A DNA stretch of 9,008 nucleotides from Acidimicrobiaceae bacterium (GCA_003514205.1 DORQ01000183.1:6173-15180), one strand, 5' to 3'. Shown: positions 1 through 5,802, counted from the stretch's first letter. The notes: generated from the sequence alone by a model not told the origin. Translations and numbers: made by a program.

Positions 1-390
1 GAGGTCTGCGAGCTTTCTACCCGTCCAGTCGCCGAATTCACACTCAAGGAGCCCCCTCGCCACCCGTGGGGTGACCCCAGTGGCTGCCGCTATTGGCTTG
101 GCCGTCTCACGAGTTCGCTCTAACGGAGACACGTAGATCGCGTGGATTTTGGGCAGTTTCGAGATTCGATCGGCGGCTTTCTCCGCTTGTGCGATGCCAG
201 CCTCGGAGAGATGTAATCCCGGAGCACGGCCGGGCAGCACGCTGCCGGTGGATGGGGTCTGTCCGTGGCGAACGAACAGCACCACTGTTGACGCGGGTTG
301 CACCGGAGCTGCTTTCGATGACTTCCCGGCTGTTGCGGCCCTACGGGGTGGCCGAGCGGTGGGTTTTTTCGAACGATCAGAAGTTGCCAT
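1..390 (-). CDS. Histidine phosphatase (phosphoglycerate mutase-like) family protein, C-terminus cut by window edge
   Basis: Reading the minus strand from an ATG at 390 gives 130 codons open to base 1, so the C-terminal part is missing. Residues 37-45 (VLFVRHGQT) are the histidine phosphatase signature; His42 would be the phosphorylated catalytic residue and Arg41 its partner. Further family marks are LSEAGIAQAE (61-70), SPLERTRETA (88-97) and LLECEFGDWTG (114-124), where Glu116 is the usual acidic residue. The second catalytic His lies outside the window. Substrate cannot be told; actinobacterial relatives are often labelled putative phosphomutases or phosphatases. Residues 1-35 form a basic Ala/Pro/Lys-rich extension before the first strand. 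The start could instead be GTG near residue 36, but a TAGCCT -10-like box sits 7 bases before the ATG, favouring a leaderless start at 390. The family call is firm; the start is moderately supported. Confidence 0.88.
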   Translation of the reverse strand, partial: MATSDRSKKPTARPPRRAATAGKSSKAAPVQPASTVVLFVRHGQTPSTGSVLPGRAPGLHLSEAGIAQAEKAADRISKLPKIHAIYVSPLERTRETAKPIAAATGVTPRVARGLLECEFGDWTGRKLADL

Positions 391-397
391 TCGCGAC

Positions 398-403
398 AGG
401 CTA
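398..403 (-). promoter_or_regulatory. Candidate -10 box for the histidine phosphatase gene
   Basis: On the minus strand this hexamer reads TAGCCT (TANNNT pattern), with 7 bases between it and the ATG at 390. That spacing suits transcription starting at or next to the start codon. No good Shine-Dalgarno sequence is seen and no clear -35 box was found. Prediction only. Confidence 0.35.
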
Positions 404-425
404 TTACGAGAAGTGGATCACACGA

Positions 426-437
426 GAGCGTTCGCTC
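426..437. repeat. Small inverted repeat in the divergent promoter region
   Basis: GAGCG-TT-CGCTC is a 12-bp sequence with perfect 5-bp arms, lying between the divergent starts at 390 and 506. Nearby, the CTCATT..GTTCGA pattern occurs twice (441-455 and 474-487), about 33 bp apart, with spacers differing by one base. These could be operator half-sites for a regulator of one or both genes, but short repeats of this kind also arise by chance. Confidence 0.3.
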
Positions 438-469
438 CCGCTCATTCGAGTTCGACGCGCTTGCAGGGC

Positions 470-475
470 TAACCT
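470..475 (+). promoter_or_regulatory. Candidate -10 box for the small lipoprotein gene
   Basis: TAACCT fits TANNNT and would place a transcription start near 482, giving a short leader that contains the GGAG ribosome binding site at 496-499. No convincing -35 box is visible at the normal spacing, so this is a weak prediction. Confidence 0.25.
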
Positions 476-495
476 CATTGCGTTCGAGCGATGAT

Positions 496-499
496 GGAG
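496..499 (+). promoter_or_regulatory. Ribosome binding site deciding a GTG start at 506
   Basis: GGAG is followed by six bases and then GTG at 506. The two in-frame ATG codons upstream (491 and 494) have no comparable site. The spacing is near ideal, so GTG 506 is preferred for the lipoprotein. Confidence 0.5.
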
Positions 500-505
500 A
501 ATTCA

Positions 506-913
506 GTGGTTCACAACAATTCGCAGATAGGGTCGTCTCGATTCCGAGGTGCTGGTGTTCTTGGACTGTTGGTGATTCTGTCTGCCTCTGGCTGCTACCA
601 AGGCAACCATCCCACGAGCTACGACGCCCAAGCCAAGTCAAACTTCCTAGCTGCATGTACCGAGGAAGTGATTTCGAAGAACGCAACTACCACGGTCGTA
701 CCGCTTGCAGACAAGGACGACTGCGTTTGCATTTACGAGTCAATCTCCGACACGAAGAGCGACTACTACCTCCGCTGGGAAGACCTGCAGGCGTTCGAGA
801 CCAAGCAAGCCAAGGCAAAAGAGGGCGAAATGCCTCAGCCACCCAAACGACTCACGAAGGCCATCACTGCGTGTACCGAAAAAGTTGTGGGCCCGACAGT
901 CACTGAGGGATAA
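506..913 (+). CDS. Small secreted lipoprotein with four extra cysteines, unknown function
   Basis: Encodes about 135 residues from GTG 506 (140 if ATG 491 is used). The N-terminus has a basic stretch (RFR, 12-14), a hydrophobic core (16-25) and a lipobox-like ASGC ending at Cys30, so the product is probably lipidated and anchored outside the membrane. The mature part has Cys51, Cys73, Cys75 and Cys123; the CVC pair and two flanking cysteines would allow two disulfides. The segment around Cys51 (ACTEEV) is echoed around Cys123 (ACTEKV), a short internal similarity. I do not recognise a named domain; small actinobacterial lipoproteins with a FLxxC...CxC...C arrangement seem to be a recurring but uncharacterised type. 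It is divergent from the phosphatase gene and convergent with the FrhB-like gene, so it is probably transcribed alone. Coding is well supported; function is unknown. Confidence 0.75.
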   Translation: MVHNNSQIGSSRFRGAGVLGLLVILSASGCYQGNHPTSYDAQAKSNFLAACTEEVISKNATTTVVPLADKDDCVCIYESISDTKSDYYLRWEDLQAFETKQAKAKEGEMPQPPKRLTKAITACTEKVVGPTVTEG

Positions 914-923
914 CGCACAAGAT

Positions 924-957
924 CGCAGCCGGTCTGTCGCGGCGGGAGCCGGCTGCG
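924..957. terminator. Hairpin between convergent genes, probable bidirectional terminator
   Basis: CGCAGCCGG (924-932) and CCGGCTGCG (949-957) are perfect 9-bp G+C-rich inverted arms around a 16-base loop, 10 bases after the lipoprotein stop codon. There is no clear T-run on either side. The place between two convergent stop codons fits a terminator for both strands. Confidence 0.55.
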
Positions 958-968
958 CTGCCGCTGTG

Positions 969-981
969 CGCCAGCCTGGCG
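969..981. terminator. Second short hairpin before the end of the FrhB-like gene
   Basis: CGCCA (969-973) and TGGCG (977-981) form a tight 5-bp stem with a 3-base loop, 13 bases beyond the minus-strand stop codon. It may back up the larger hairpin at 924-957. No T-run is present, so the assignment is tentative. Confidence 0.3.
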
Positions 982-994
982 GATGCAACCTGTC

Positions 995-2182
995 CTAGCG
1001 AGGCTTGACCTTTGGCTCGGGGAGTCCAACTCGGACGCTGGACTCGCCATCCGCTGGCCAACGAGATCGTGACTTCTCGGCCAGTTTTCGCATTAGCGCA
1101 ATGGCGCCCGGGTCGCTATCGCCTGGTCGCGAAATGATCGAACCGTCAGCGATCATCCGGCTGATGATCTCGCGGCCGAGATCAGTGCGAACAATGGTGA
1201 GCGTCCAGTCGTTATCTTTTCCGATGCCGCCAGTGGATATGTCGGCGTGCTCGGCAGCGAAGTCGGGGCAGTGTGTGCAGCCCTCCCGAGTCCAAGCGTG
1301 GCATTCCTTCAGGTTGATCTCGTGGTAGGTGCCGTCCTTCATCCAGATTTGAAAGACGCCCTTGATGTTCATTTTCACCATGTTCTGGCGTTCTAGGCCG
1401 TACTTCAGCGAGAACAGTTCCTCGAAGATCGCATCATCAAAGGTCTTCGAACACAAGAGGCCGATGTTGAACACGATGGGTTTGCTGATCTTGCCGATCT
1501 TGCGTGACCACATCGTGGGCGGAACTGAAGATTGGCAGCTCATGCCCACCAGTGCGAGTCGCTTGAATCCCTTTTCCAACGCCTCATCGAGGGCCAGCGT
1601 GTTTGCCGAATAGGTGTAGCGGCTCCCGGCTGAAGCGAGGATTTCCTCGCGGTTCGATGCAACTCCAGGGATTGCCTTCCATGAGGACGCGTCACCTTCC
1701 AGAAAGGACACGAGCCCTGCATCGATGTAGTCGTGCTCGATAGACCACAGCAGGATCGCCGATACAAGTCCGCCATCTTGGCCCATTTGATGCACCATGT
1801 CGTCTGACGCCCGAGTGAGCATGATGTCTTGGTAGATCCCTGCGACCTCATCCTCGGTGCGGTCGCGGTCGAAGAGGTGCTCGTTGGCCTGGTGTTCCCA
1901 GAGCCGGAATCGTGGACACGCTCGTGTGCAACTTGTGCATCCCTTCTCGCCGTGCACGCAGTTGTCAGGGCCGAGTTCGTCCTCAAGGTGAAATGGGGTG
2001 TAGCCACCCGCATTGTGGTCATAGCCGATGACGTCGTGGGGGCAGCTGATGACGCATCCGGCACAACCTGTGCAGGTGCCGAAATCGATCACCTCTGCTT
2101 TGAGCTCCTTCCACTGATTCGTCCAGCGTTCCTTCGTCGGTGCTGGGGAGGATGTGGTCGGCGAGGGTGCGACATCAGTCAT
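995..2182 (-). CDS. FrhB/FdhB-family iron-sulfur flavoprotein (coenzyme F420 hydrogenase/dehydrogenase beta subunit-like)
   Basis: A 395-residue cytoplasmic redox protein. Two [4Fe-4S] ferredoxin-type motifs lie near the N-terminus: Cys37/40/43/47 (CTGCAGCVISCP) and Cys75/82/85/89. A FrhB_FdhB N-terminal region follows (about 118-200, with GQDGGLVSAILLW), then the C-terminal region (about 205-345) with GLLCSKTF (Cys244) and Cys294/302/305 in ECHAWTREGCTHCPDF, which could hold a further cluster. Known relatives use FAD and Fe-S to move electrons between F420 or ferredoxin and a substrate: FrhB, FdhB, 7-hydroxymethyl chlorophyll a reductase and BciB-type reductases. No hydrogenase or formate dehydrogenase subunit is nearby, so a stand-alone F420- or ferredoxin-linked reductase is more likely. 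The substrate is unknown. The ATG at 2182 has no Shine-Dalgarno but has TATCCT at the right distance for a leaderless start. Confidence 0.92.
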   Translation of the reverse strand: MTDVAPSPTTSSPAPTKERWTNQWKELKAEVIDFGTCTGCAGCVISCPHDVIGYDHNAGGYTPFHLEDELGPDNCVHGEKGCTSCTRACPRFRLWEHQANEHLFDRDRTEDEVAGIYQDIMLTRASDDMVHQMGQDGGLVSAILLWSIEHDYIDAGLVSFLEGDASSWKAIPGVASNREEILASAGSRYTYSANTLALDEALEKGFKRLALVGMSCQSSVPPTMWSRKIGKISKPIVFNIGLLCSKTFDDAIFEELFSLKYGLERQNMVKMNIKGVFQIWMKDGTYHEINLKECHAWTREGCTHCPDFAAEHADISTGGIGKDNDWTLTIVRTDLGREIISRMIADGSIISRPGDSDPGAIALMRKLAEKSRSRWPADGESSVRVGLPEPKVKPR

Positions 2183-2188
2183 CGGCGC

Positions 2189-2194
2189 AGGATA
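2189..2194 (-). promoter_or_regulatory. Candidate -10 box for leaderless transcription of the FrhB-like gene
   Basis: On the minus strand the hexamer reads TATCCT and ends exactly 6 bases before the ATG at 2182, so the transcript would begin at the start codon. No Shine-Dalgarno is present. A -35 box is not obvious. Confidence 0.45.
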
Positions 2195-2303
2195 TCGCCA
2201 ATGGAGCCGATGCTGGTAGGTGGAGGCTCGGAATGTGGCTTTGGAAACCGGTTGCGACGCGGGTGCGCCCTCGTCTACGAACTACACCGATGGCATTTGA
2301 AAT

Positions 2304-2327
2304 CCTGAAAAACATTGGAAATTCAGG
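2304..2327. repeat. Inverted repeat CCTGAA-N12-TTCAGG
   Basis: Perfect 6-bp arms are separated by 12 bases in the divergent intergenic region. It could be an operator for a dimeric regulator controlling either neighbour, or a weak hairpin. No known operator consensus was recognised. Confidence 0.25.
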
Positions 2328-2427
2328 GGTTTTGCTCTGGTGTTTCCCACAACTGTTGAGTAAGACTGACGCCGTCTCCGGCTTCCCCGCGGGCGACGAA
2401 CCGTGATCCATGCCAATGGCGCGTGGC

Positions 2428-2433
2428 GGAGGT
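2428..2433 (+). promoter_or_regulatory. Strong ribosome binding site fixing the start at 2440
   Basis: GGAGGT lies six bases before ATG 2440. An in-frame ATG at 2410 has no such site, and starting there would add ten residues ahead of the canonical DUF2510 N-terminus (MNKPGWYPDP). The site therefore settles the start. Confidence 0.8.
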
Positions 2434-2439
2434 AGTCCC

Positions 2440-3966
2440 ATGAACAAACCAGGTTGGTACCCAGATCCAGAGAATGCCGGAGCCCTCCGTTGGTGGGACG
2501 GCGCTCGATGGAGCTTGCCCGTCGATATTGGCTCCGATCCGGTGATCGACCTGCGGGCACCACATGCAGTTCAAGCTGGCCGACCGGATCCGCTGTTCGG
2601 CTGTGCACCGCTGCCGATTGAGAACGCTCCCGTCAAAGTGGACCTTGCTCCGATTGAGTCGACGCTGGCTGCGCCAACACCGATGGCACCTTCGTTTGCT
2701 GCGAAGGCAACTCCGACGTTGCCTGGCACGGGCACTCCAGGGTCAGCTGTGGTTGGAGCGTCGGCGTTGTTTGGCAACGGCGACGCCTCAGAACCGGTGA
2801 AGTATCGGGTCATGTTCCGGTCTGACCCATCGGAGCTGCCCTCGCCACGACCGATGCTGGCCGCTGAAGCTCCGGTCGTGCCGGCCGAGGAAGCTCCGGT
2901 GGCGCTCGCCGCAGAGGCTCCGGTCGTGGTGGCCGAGGAAGCTCCGGTAGCGCTCGCCGCTGAAGCTCCGGTGGCGCTCGCCGCAGAGGCTCAGCCGCAG
3001 TTGCCCGAGGAACCTCCGGTTCTGCTTCCCGCAGTGGCTCAGCCGCAGTTGCCCGAGGAGAAGGCCTCGGAACTAGTGAGTCCGCCGCTTTTCGGCGCGT
3101 CGAACGATCGCCGCCTCTTCCCCCCGCCGGTGAGTTCGCCGGCGATTATTGCTCAGCCCAGTCCTGATACATCACACAGCGCACGGGAACCGCTGAGCCT
3201 CGCGAGGCTCTCGGGGATGATTCAGCGAGATGGGTCCTCACCGGCACCGACTCGAGTCCTGCTTGGGGCGGCAGCAGCGGTTGCGGTGGTGGCGGGAATT
3301 GGCGTACTGATGACTGGCGGCGACGAGTCACCCGAAACCGTCAATGTCGCAATGGCTTCTGAACCGTCAATCACTTCGAGCACTGTGGTCGCCTCCTCGC
3401 CAAGAGTCACAGGTGGCGCTCAAGACCTCGCCGCGACGTCCTCGACGGCCAGTGTGGTGCAAGAGCCCCCTACTGCGGGCGTTGCCTCCGAGACGACTGC
3501 AGTTCCAGCGCCAGCGCCAGTTCCGGGGCCAGCAATTCTCCCGGCTCCGTTGCCGAGTTCGGGCCCTCCCTCAACCGCTCCAGTGATGCGATCTGGCACG
3601 GTCGCTGCTCCGCCGAAATCGCCAACAACAGAACAACCGTCACCATCGTCTCCCCAGGTTGAGCCTCAACCCGCTGCACCAGCGCCTCCCGCTGGCGAGA
3701 CCCCGACGGTCGCCCCAACGACGCTCGCTCCTCCGGTCTATCGTCCCGCACCCACGATTCCCGATCGAGTTCCAACCACGACCACCCCACTTGCGTGCGA
3801 TCCCAACTACACAGGCGGCTGTGTGCCCGTGACCACGGAGGATGTGGATTGCTTCGGAGGTGGCGAGGATGGACCAAGTTTCGTGGTCGGGCCCCTGCAA
3901 GTAGTCGGCATTGACATCTACCTGCTGGATCCTGATCAGGATGGGACTGCCTGCGAGGTCGCGTAG
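2440..3966 (+). CDS. DUF2510 / single-TM / Excalibur-domain membrane protein with octapeptide repeats
   Basis: A 508-residue protein. Residues 4-27 are a DUF2510 module (PGWYPDP, then LRWWDGARWS), a short Trp-rich domain common at the cytoplasmic end of actinobacterial membrane proteins. A long Pro/Ala/Glu-rich region follows, including eight 8-residue repeats at 143-206 (type unit EAPVALAA). One transmembrane helix is at about 273-292. Beyond it lies a Pro/Thr/Ser-rich linker, probably disordered and outside the cell. The C-terminus (about 453-508) has CDPNYTGGC, then DVDC and ends DPDQDGTACE, the DxDxDG...CE pattern of Excalibur putative calcium-binding domains; its four cysteines could form two disulfides. 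The layout suggests an envelope-spanning protein with an inner DUF2510 head and an outer calcium-binding tip. Its role is unknown; attachment to the cell wall or sensing are inferences. It probably has its own promoter upstream of 2428. Confidence 0.88.
   Translation: MNKPGWYPDPENAGALRWWDGARWSLPVDIGSDPVIDLRAPHAVQAGRPDPLFGCAPLPIENAPVKVDLAPIESTLAAPTPMAPSFAAKATPTLPGTGTPGSAVVGASALFGNGDASEPVKYRVMFRSDPSELPSPRPMLAAEAPVVPAEEAPVALAAEAPVVVAEEAPVALAAEAPVALAAEAQPQLPEEPPVLLPAVAQPQLPEEKASELVSPPLFGASNDRRLFPPPVSSPAIIAQPSPDTSHSAREPLSLARLSGMIQRDGSSPAPTRVLLGAAAAVAVVAGIGVLMTGGDESPETVNVAMASEPSITSSTVVASSPRVTGGAQDLAATSSTASVVQEPPTAGVASETTAVPAPAPVPGPAILPAPLPSSGPPSTAPVMRSGTVAAPPKSPTTEQPSPSSPQVEPQPAAPAPPAGETPTVAPTTLAPPVYRPAPTIPDRVPTTTTPLACDPNYTGGCVPVTTEDVDCFGGGEDGPSFVVGPLQVVGIDIYLLDPDQDGTACEVA
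2866..3057 (+). repeat. Eight tandem 24-bp coding repeats
   Basis: Eight consecutive 24-bp units each encode eight residues of the type EAPVxxAE/A. Units 2 (2890-2913) and 5 (2962-2985) are identical at the DNA level, and unit 4 differs from them at only two bases. Units 6 (2986-3009) and 8 (3034-3057) differ at one base. This degree of DNA identity points to recent unit duplication or conversion, so copy number may vary between strains. Confidence 0.85.
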
Positions 3967-3981
3967 CCGCCGCAGTTGGCG

Positions 3982-4009
3982 TTGAAAGAAACGGGCTCAG
4001 CGGTAGTGT
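3982..4009 (+). promoter_or_regulatory. Candidate promoter for the DUF2752 gene
   Basis: TTGAAA (3982-3987) and TAGTGT (4004-4009) are separated by 16 bases, a fair match to a housekeeping -35/-10 pair. The transcript would start about 4016, exactly at an in-frame GTG (codon 3 of the longer reading). No Shine-Dalgarno is seen, so leaderless translation from 4016 is plausible. Confidence 0.45.
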
Positions 4010-4471
4010 GTGACAGTGGTCGGCACGGTTGATACCAGCTCAGTATGGCAACGTGCGGTTGCACGTTTCCCGCTCGGAGCTGCTGGCCTCACGGCTGCGG
4101 GTGCAGCCTGCGGCTGTGTAGCGCTCGCGGTGCTCGATCCAAATCAGCAGATGGTGACCCCGCCATGTCCGTTTCGAATGGCCACTGGTTGGTGGTGCCC
4201 GCTGTGCGGGGGCACTCGGTCAGTCGCCAAGCTGCTTCGTGGTGATCTCGGCTCAGCGCTGCGCTACAACGCGTGGTTTGTCCTGCTGATTCCGTTGTTT
4301 GTGGCGTGGTGGGCCAGTTGGGCCTTCCCAACTCGGGTTGGGAAGCTCATTGTGCTTCGGGACCGGGCCGCGCAGATTGGCGTCGTTGTGGGTGGCTCGA
4401 TGTTGTTGTTTGCCATCGTCCGCAACCTCGGGTTTGTTCCGTTCACCTACCTGAGATTTCCGGGGCCGTAA
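4010..4471 (+). CDS. DUF2752 family membrane protein
   Basis: A 153-residue protein if GTG 4010 is used, or 151 if GTG 4016 is the start, as the promoter spacing suggests. The DUF2752 signature is clear: CPFRMATGWWCPLCGGTR (53-70), with Cys53, Cys63 and Cys66, followed by LLRGDLGSALRYN (75-87), the usual 'GDL..ALRYN' block. Hydrophobic helices are at about 22-43, 87-106 and 122-140, giving three membrane segments. The CxxCGGT pair could bind a metal or be redox active, but the family has no established function. It lies 43 bp after the Excalibur protein gene and 41 bp before the acyl-CoA dehydrogenase gene. Since both gaps hold likely control sequences, it need not be cotranscribed with either. 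Confidence 0.88.
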   Translation: MTVVGTVDTSSVWQRAVARFPLGAAGLTAAGAACGCVALAVLDPNQQMVTPPCPFRMATGWWCPLCGGTRSVAKLLRGDLGSALRYNAWFVLLIPLFVAWWASWAFPTRVGKLIVLRDRAAQIGVVVGGSMLLFAIVRNLGFVPFTYLRFPGP

Positions 4472-4486
4472 CGGGCTGGCGTCAGA

Positions 4487-4504
4487 CTTGACCAATCGGT
4501 CAAG
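4487..4504. promoter_or_regulatory. Palindromic operator candidate before the acyl-CoA dehydrogenase
   Basis: CTTGACCAATCGGTCAAG has perfect 7-bp inverted arms (CTTGACC / GGTCAAG) around four bases, ending 8 bp before ATG 4513. TetR-family repressors of lipid and acyl-CoA genes in Actinobacteria often bind palindromes of this size with GACC/GGTC cores, so it is probably a repressor site. The regulator gene is not in the window. A role as terminator of the preceding gene is less likely, as the stem is short and there is no T-run. Confidence 0.6.
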
Positions 4505-4512
4505 ATGGGCCG

Positions 4513-5742
4513 ATGCATCTCAACTACCCAGCTGAAGCGGAAGCATTTCGACCAGTCATCCGGGAATGGCTCGAATCGAACCTCCCTCAGGATTGGTTCG
4601 AGGAAGACTTCGAAATGTCTCCCGAGGAGAAGGCGGCGTTCAACGAGGAGTGGACACAGAAGCTCTTCGATGGCGGCTGGATCTGTGCGACCTGGCCAGT
4701 GGAATATGGCGGCAAGGGTCTCAGCACCATCGAGGGCGTCGTGCTGGCTGAGGAGTTCGCGCGTGCCAAGGCGCCGATGAGGGCGGACTTTTTCGGCGAC
4801 ACCTTGGTCGGTCCAACCATTCTGATGAACGGAACTGAGGAGCAGAAGAAGTTCTTCCTCCCCAAGATCCTCAAGGGCGAAATGCGGTGGTGCCAAGGCT
4901 TCTCTGAGCCAGATTCCGGTTCGGATCTGGCCTCCCTGAAGACCACTGCAGTCCTCGATGGTGAGGAGTGGGTCATCAACGGCCAGAAGGTCTGGACAAC
5001 CCAGGCGCAGTTTGCGGACTACTGCTTCGTACTGGCACGCACCGACCCCGATGTGAAGAAGCAGGCGGGCATTTCCTACCTGCTCGTTCCCATGAATCAG
5101 CCAGGGGTTGAGGTACGAGGTATTACGCAGCCCGACGGCACTGCCGAGTTCAACGAGGTTTTCTTCAGCGATGCGCGGTGTCCCAAGGACAACGTCGTTG
5201 GCGGCTTGAACAATGGCTGGAAAGTGGCCAACGACACGCTCGGGTTTGAACGGGGCATGTCAGCCACCACTGGGCATCGGCGTTTCGAAGCCGAGTATCG
5301 CCAGATGGTGAAGATGGCTGAGGAGAATGGTTCGATTCACGATAACGAGATTCGCCAAGGTCTGGCGAAGTACTACACAAAGATCCAGATCCTCAGATTC
5401 AACGGTCTTCGAAATCTGACTGCAGCGCTCAATGGCAAGCGTGACGCCGGTACGGCTGCGCTTGGAGCCACGAACAAAATGTTCTGGACGGAAATGCACA
5501 AAGAGGCACTGGAACTCGCATTGAGCATTCTGGGAGCCTCGGCGATGTTGGTTGATTCGGGACCTGCTGATGGTTCGTGGCCAGGCGTCGCACGAATGGA
5601 TCTTCGCGAGGGGTATCCGGTGCATCCGATGATGACAGCCTTCTTCTTCAGCCGTTCCGAGACCATTTGGGGAGGAACTTCCCAGATTCAACGAAACATC
5701 GTTGGGGAGCGGGTGCTCGGCCTCCCTCGGGAGCCGAAGTAG
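4513..5742 (+). CDS. Acyl-CoA dehydrogenase family protein (FadE-like)
   Basis: A 409-residue flavoenzyme of normal length that would use FAD to introduce a 2,3 double bond into an acyl-CoA, passing electrons to an electron-transfer flavoprotein. The N-terminal helical domain (1-125) leads to the substrate/FAD signature WCQGFSEPDSGSDLASL (126-142), the beta domain (WVINGQKVWTT, 153-163) and the C-terminal helical domain ending WGGTSQIQRNIVGERVLGLP (386-405). Where medium-chain enzymes carry the catalytic Glu (EGT), this protein has Gly387. Instead Glu246 in the LGFERG segment lies where isovaleryl- and long-chain enzymes hold their base, so an active enzyme is expected. Chain length or substrate class cannot be told. 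An in-frame stop at 4489 and a typical N-terminus (MHLNYPAEAEAFR) fix the start. No Shine-Dalgarno is evident. The palindrome just upstream suggests repressor control. Confidence 0.95.
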   Translation: MHLNYPAEAEAFRPVIREWLESNLPQDWFEEDFEMSPEEKAAFNEEWTQKLFDGGWICATWPVEYGGKGLSTIEGVVLAEEFARAKAPMRADFFGDTLVGPTILMNGTEEQKKFFLPKILKGEMRWCQGFSEPDSGSDLASLKTTAVLDGEEWVINGQKVWTTQAQFADYCFVLARTDPDVKKQAGISYLLVPMNQPGVEVRGITQPDGTAEFNEVFFSDARCPKDNVVGGLNNGWKVANDTLGFERGMSATTGHRRFEAEYRQMVKMAEENGSIHDNEIRQGLAKYYTKIQILRFNGLRNLTAALNGKRDAGTAALGATNKMFWTEMHKEALELALSILGASAMLVDSGPADGSWPGVARMDLREGYPVHPMMTAFFFSRSETIWGGTSQIQRNIVGERVLGLPREPK

Positions 5743-5753
5743 CCGGGAGGCGC

Positions 5754-5792
5754 TTGCCGAAGAGAACCTGCGGCCTGCCAGAGCCTCGGCAA
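5754..5792 (+). terminator. Inverted repeat after the acyl-CoA dehydrogenase
   Basis: TTGCCGA (5754-5760) and TCGGCAA (5786-5792) are perfect 7-bp arms around a 25-base G+C-rich spacer, starting 11 bases after the stop codon. It may form a terminator-like hairpin, but the loop is long and there is no T-run. Confidence 0.35.
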
Positions 5793-5802
5793 TGAACTCG
5801 AT

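Larger units (their letters stand above)
2183..2439. other. Divergent intergenic region, 257 bp, no gene seen
   Basis: This region separates the minus-strand FrhB-like gene from the plus-strand DUF2510 gene and must hold both promoters. It contains the TATCCT box for the minus gene and a GGAGGT site for the plus gene. Around the middle is a small inverted repeat, CCTGAA (2304-2309) and TTCAGG (2322-2327), in a locally A/T-rich patch. I found no convincing -10/-35 pair for the plus gene. The open frames here have no recognisable protein character. Confidence 0.6.

Noticed and set aside
120..686. A 188-codon minus-strand open frame across the divergent intergenic region
   Set aside because: It overlaps both the RHGQT phosphatase (other frame, same strand) and the lipoprotein (opposite strand) and has no domain-like character.
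2140..2406. An 88-codon plus-strand frame in the FrhB/DUF2510 intergenic region
   Set aside because: It overlaps the FrhB-like start, has no ribosome binding site, and its composition looks like non-coding sequence.
2410..2439. Upstream ATG as the start of the DUF2510 protein
   Set aside because: The GGAGGT site and the canonical MNKPGWYPDP N-terminus both favour ATG 2440.
2866..3057. CRISPR-like array
   Set aside because: The units are contiguous with no spacers, keep a multiple of three, and lie inside a clear coding frame; this is a coding tandem repeat.
4487..4504. Terminator of the DUF2752 gene
   Set aside because: The stem is short, lacks a T-run, and abuts the next start codon; an operator is a better reading.
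4513..5742. Non-catalytic acyl-CoA dehydrogenase, because the EGT Glu is replaced by Gly
   Set aside because: Glu246 is present in the alternative catalytic position used by long-chain and isovaleryl enzymes.
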